From: Omnitrophica bacterium RIFCSPHIGHO2_02_FULL_51_18
Lineage (GTDB): Bacteria > Omnitrophota > Gorgyraeia > 2-02-FULL-51-18
Length of the DNA: 35,381 nt
Direction of reading: 5' to 3'
Assembly: GCA_001804125.1 (NCBI GenBank)
Contig: MHFI01000037.1
Coordinates: 6,877-42,257 of the forward strand
Each line of letters opens with the position of its first letter. Position 1 is the stretch's first letter. The notes beneath the pieces were generated by a model. It made no database searches and had not been told where the DNA came from. It saw only the letters and a list, made by a program, of their open reading frames with translations. This document shows positions 34,289 through 35,381 of the stretch, in pieces. A program made the position numbers and the translations under genes.

Positions 34289-34333
34289 ACCAACCTACCT
34301 AACTTTTAACGTACCATCTCCTTAGTTGAGACG

Positions 34334-34339
34334 ATTATA
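34334..34339 (-). promoter_or_regulatory. Likely -10 element next to the IS left end
   Basis: A consensus TATAAT on the minus strand lies 11 nt upstream of the left AGGAG border. The -35 is weak (TTTATG or TTATGT at 17-18 nt). It probably belonged to the small gene-pepA unit before insertion. Now transcripts starting about 7 nt downstream would begin at the IS edge and run through the candidate bridge RNA and transposase. Confidence 0.45.
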
Positions 34340-34366
34340 ATACAAATCGGCTGTGCACATAAAGAA

Positions 34367-34380
34367 AATAGTGTACTATT
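34367..34380 (-). terminator. Weak terminator candidate after the DHH gene
   Basis: On the minus strand AATAG-TACA-CTATT is followed by TTTCTTT, about 25 nt after the DHH stop. The 5-bp A/T-rich stem is weak. Confidence 0.3.
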
Positions 34381-34404
34381 AGTTGTGTTTTTAGGGCCGG
34401 AAAA

Positions 34405-35381
34405 TTAAGTGCGGATGGGGTCGGAGGTCAAAAGCGGCGTCATTTCCTGGGCGTCGCTGTGGCCCAGTTTTTTCAGAAAATTCTGGATAAGCTCCTCCTC
34501 TATCTCGGTGCACTTGTCGTGCTCCATCGTCGAACAACAGGTCACCTGGCCGCCGGCAATCATGCCGTGACCGCCGGCCGTGCCTTTTTTCCCGATGAGG
34601 AATCTTAAAAAACGACCGGCTTCGCCTTTTGAACTCGTGGTCCGGATGGAAACGATGATTTTGTCTTGGGTGCGCCCAAGGCACATCGCCCAGCTGATGC
34701 GCTCGAGGTGGAGCATAAAATCCGCAATCGCCGCTACGAAATCAGGATTTTCAATTTCCCCCAAGCTTGTCGCGACCGCATTTTTGTAGATGAAACTATG
34801 ATGCAGCGCGCGGTTCAGCACGATGAAGTAATCGCGGGGAAGCTTCGGGTGCGCGATGTTCGCGAGCATTTTTTTATTGCTTAACGGAAAAAGCGCCAGA
34901 TACGCCTGAATGTCCTTTTCCCCCGCCTCGCGTCCCAGGTCCTGCGTCTCCGAGCTGATCCCATAGGAAAGCGCCGTGGCAAGCTTCGAGGGGATTTCGA
35001 GCCCGCTTTCCAAAAGATATTCCGTTAAGATAGTTGCGGTCGCTCCGTAGTTCGTGCGCACGTCGATAAAATCGGCTTTCGTGGTTTTTCTTAAAGAGTG
35101 GTGATCAATCACGATCAAAGGTTTGCGGTTTTTCGGGAACGAGTTGTTCCCGGTTTTCGGCTGCATATCGACGAGCGCAAAGTCCACGCCCGGCTTGAAA
35201 TCCGAATCGGAGAGCGGACTCATGCGGAGCCCGAGAAGCCTGATCATCGCCCGGTTTTCCGCGCGGCCGACGATGCCGCCGTATTTCACGGCGGTCGGGA
35301 CTTTGAACTTATTCTTGATGAGGTAGGCGAGCGTGAACGCCGAGGAGACCGAATCCGGGTCGGGATTGTCGTGCGTCAGGA
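34405..35381 (-). CDS. DHH/DHHA1 phosphoesterase (NrnA-like), 5' end outside the window
   Basis: This is a manganese-dependent phosphoesterase of the RecJ/NrnA group, which degrade nanoRNA, pAp or cyclic dinucleotides. The frame runs without a stop to the window edge. The residues encoded just before 35289, THDNPDPDS, are the family's first metal motif, so the gene starts beyond 35381 and the GTG at 35289 is internal. VDMQP gives the second motif Asp and IVIDHHS the DHH motif. LSYGISSETQD contains the fourth acidic motif. The DHHA1 part has GKKGTAGGHGMIAGG, the substrate-binding GGH loop. The upstream part may include a further domain (CBS or membrane) in longer relatives, which cannot be seen here. 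Confidence 0.85.
   Translation of the reverse strand, partial: LTHDNPDPDSVSSAFTLAYLIKNKFKVPTAVKYGGIVGRAENRAMIRLLGLRMSPLSDSDFKPGVDFALVDMQPKTGNNSFPKNRKPLIVIDHHSLRKTTKADFIDVRTNYGATATILTEYLLESGLEIPSKLATALSYGISSETQDLGREAGEKDIQAYLALFPLSNKKMLANIAHPKLPRDYFIVLNRALHHSFIYKNAVATSLGEIENPDFVAAIADFMLHLERISWAMCLGRTQDKIIVSIRTTSSKGEAGRFLRFLIGKKGTAGGHGMIAGGQVTCCSTMEHDKCTEIEEELIQNFLKKLGHSDAQEMTPLLTSDPIRT

Larger units (their letters stand above)
33002..34322 (-). mobile_element. IS110-family insertion sequence (IS110 group)
   Basis: The element is about 1.3 kb. It is bounded by direct AGGAG copies (33002-33006 and 34318-34322), one of which belongs to the target. A 9-bp inverted repeat, GTTAAAAGT (33009-33017) and ACTTTTAAC (34302-34310), lies just inside. 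The transposase reads leftward with about 37 nt of DNA after it and about 245 nt before it. A long upstream non-coding region indicates the IS110 rather than IS1111 group. The exact crossover cannot be placed inside AGGAG. The element looks intact: complete transposase, both ends and structured leader. Confidence 0.82.

Noticed and set aside
34405-35289. DHH phosphoesterase starting at the GTG at 35289
   Set aside because: The frame stays open upstream and encodes the first metal-binding motif (HDNPDPDS), so the start is outside the window.

Overview
The window looks like chromosomal DNA of an uncultured Gram-negative bacterium. A TonB-type protein and an oligopeptide importer with a secreted binding protein point to a two-membrane cell. 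The gene mix (glycolysis block, LuxE/LuxC pair, TPR-glycosyltransferase) and the many short intergenic palindromes recall candidate phyla such as Omnitrophota, but that placement is a low-confidence inference from gene content alone. No rRNA, tRNA or CRISPR array was seen.

Layout. Positions 42-1883 (+) hold a membrane polyferredoxin and a DsbD/TauE-like membrane protein. They end at a bidirectional terminator. Everything else (1963 to the right edge) is on the minus strand. Reading in the direction of transcription from the right edge, the order is as follows. A DHH phosphoesterase runs off the window. An intact IS110-family insertion sequence follows, then a small unknown gene coupled to pepA, and an MDR quinone oxidoreductase. 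Next come glutamate synthase gltB and gltD, a ferredoxin, trxB, a class III aminotransferase, a DUF4870 membrane protein, and a luxE-luxC-like pair. A tonB-like gene and a glycosyltransferase with C-terminal TPRs follow. A consensus promoter then starts gap-pgk-tpiA-secG followed by a five-gene oligopeptide ABC importer. A second good promoter starts glgC-thiG, followed by leuB-asd-truA.

How the genes work together. Lower glycolysis is grouped with SecG and a peptide importer, while pepA could hydrolyse imported peptides. GltBD assimilates ammonium, leuB and asd serve amino-acid synthesis, glgC makes ADP-glucose for glycogen, and thiG builds the thiazole of thiamine. LuxE and LuxC without luciferase suggest activation and reduction of a fatty acid to an aldehyde for another use.

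The most notable item is the IS110 element (about 33002-34322). Its 5' non-coding region folds, on paper, into a 5' stem-loop followed by two related internal loops, the layout of a bridge RNA. The loops contain segments matching the inferred target (a Shine-Dalgarno sequence) and the inferred donor junction. The second notable feature is a family of intergenic palindromes into which smaller palindromes have been inserted at fixed points, flanked by 4-5 nt direct repeats.
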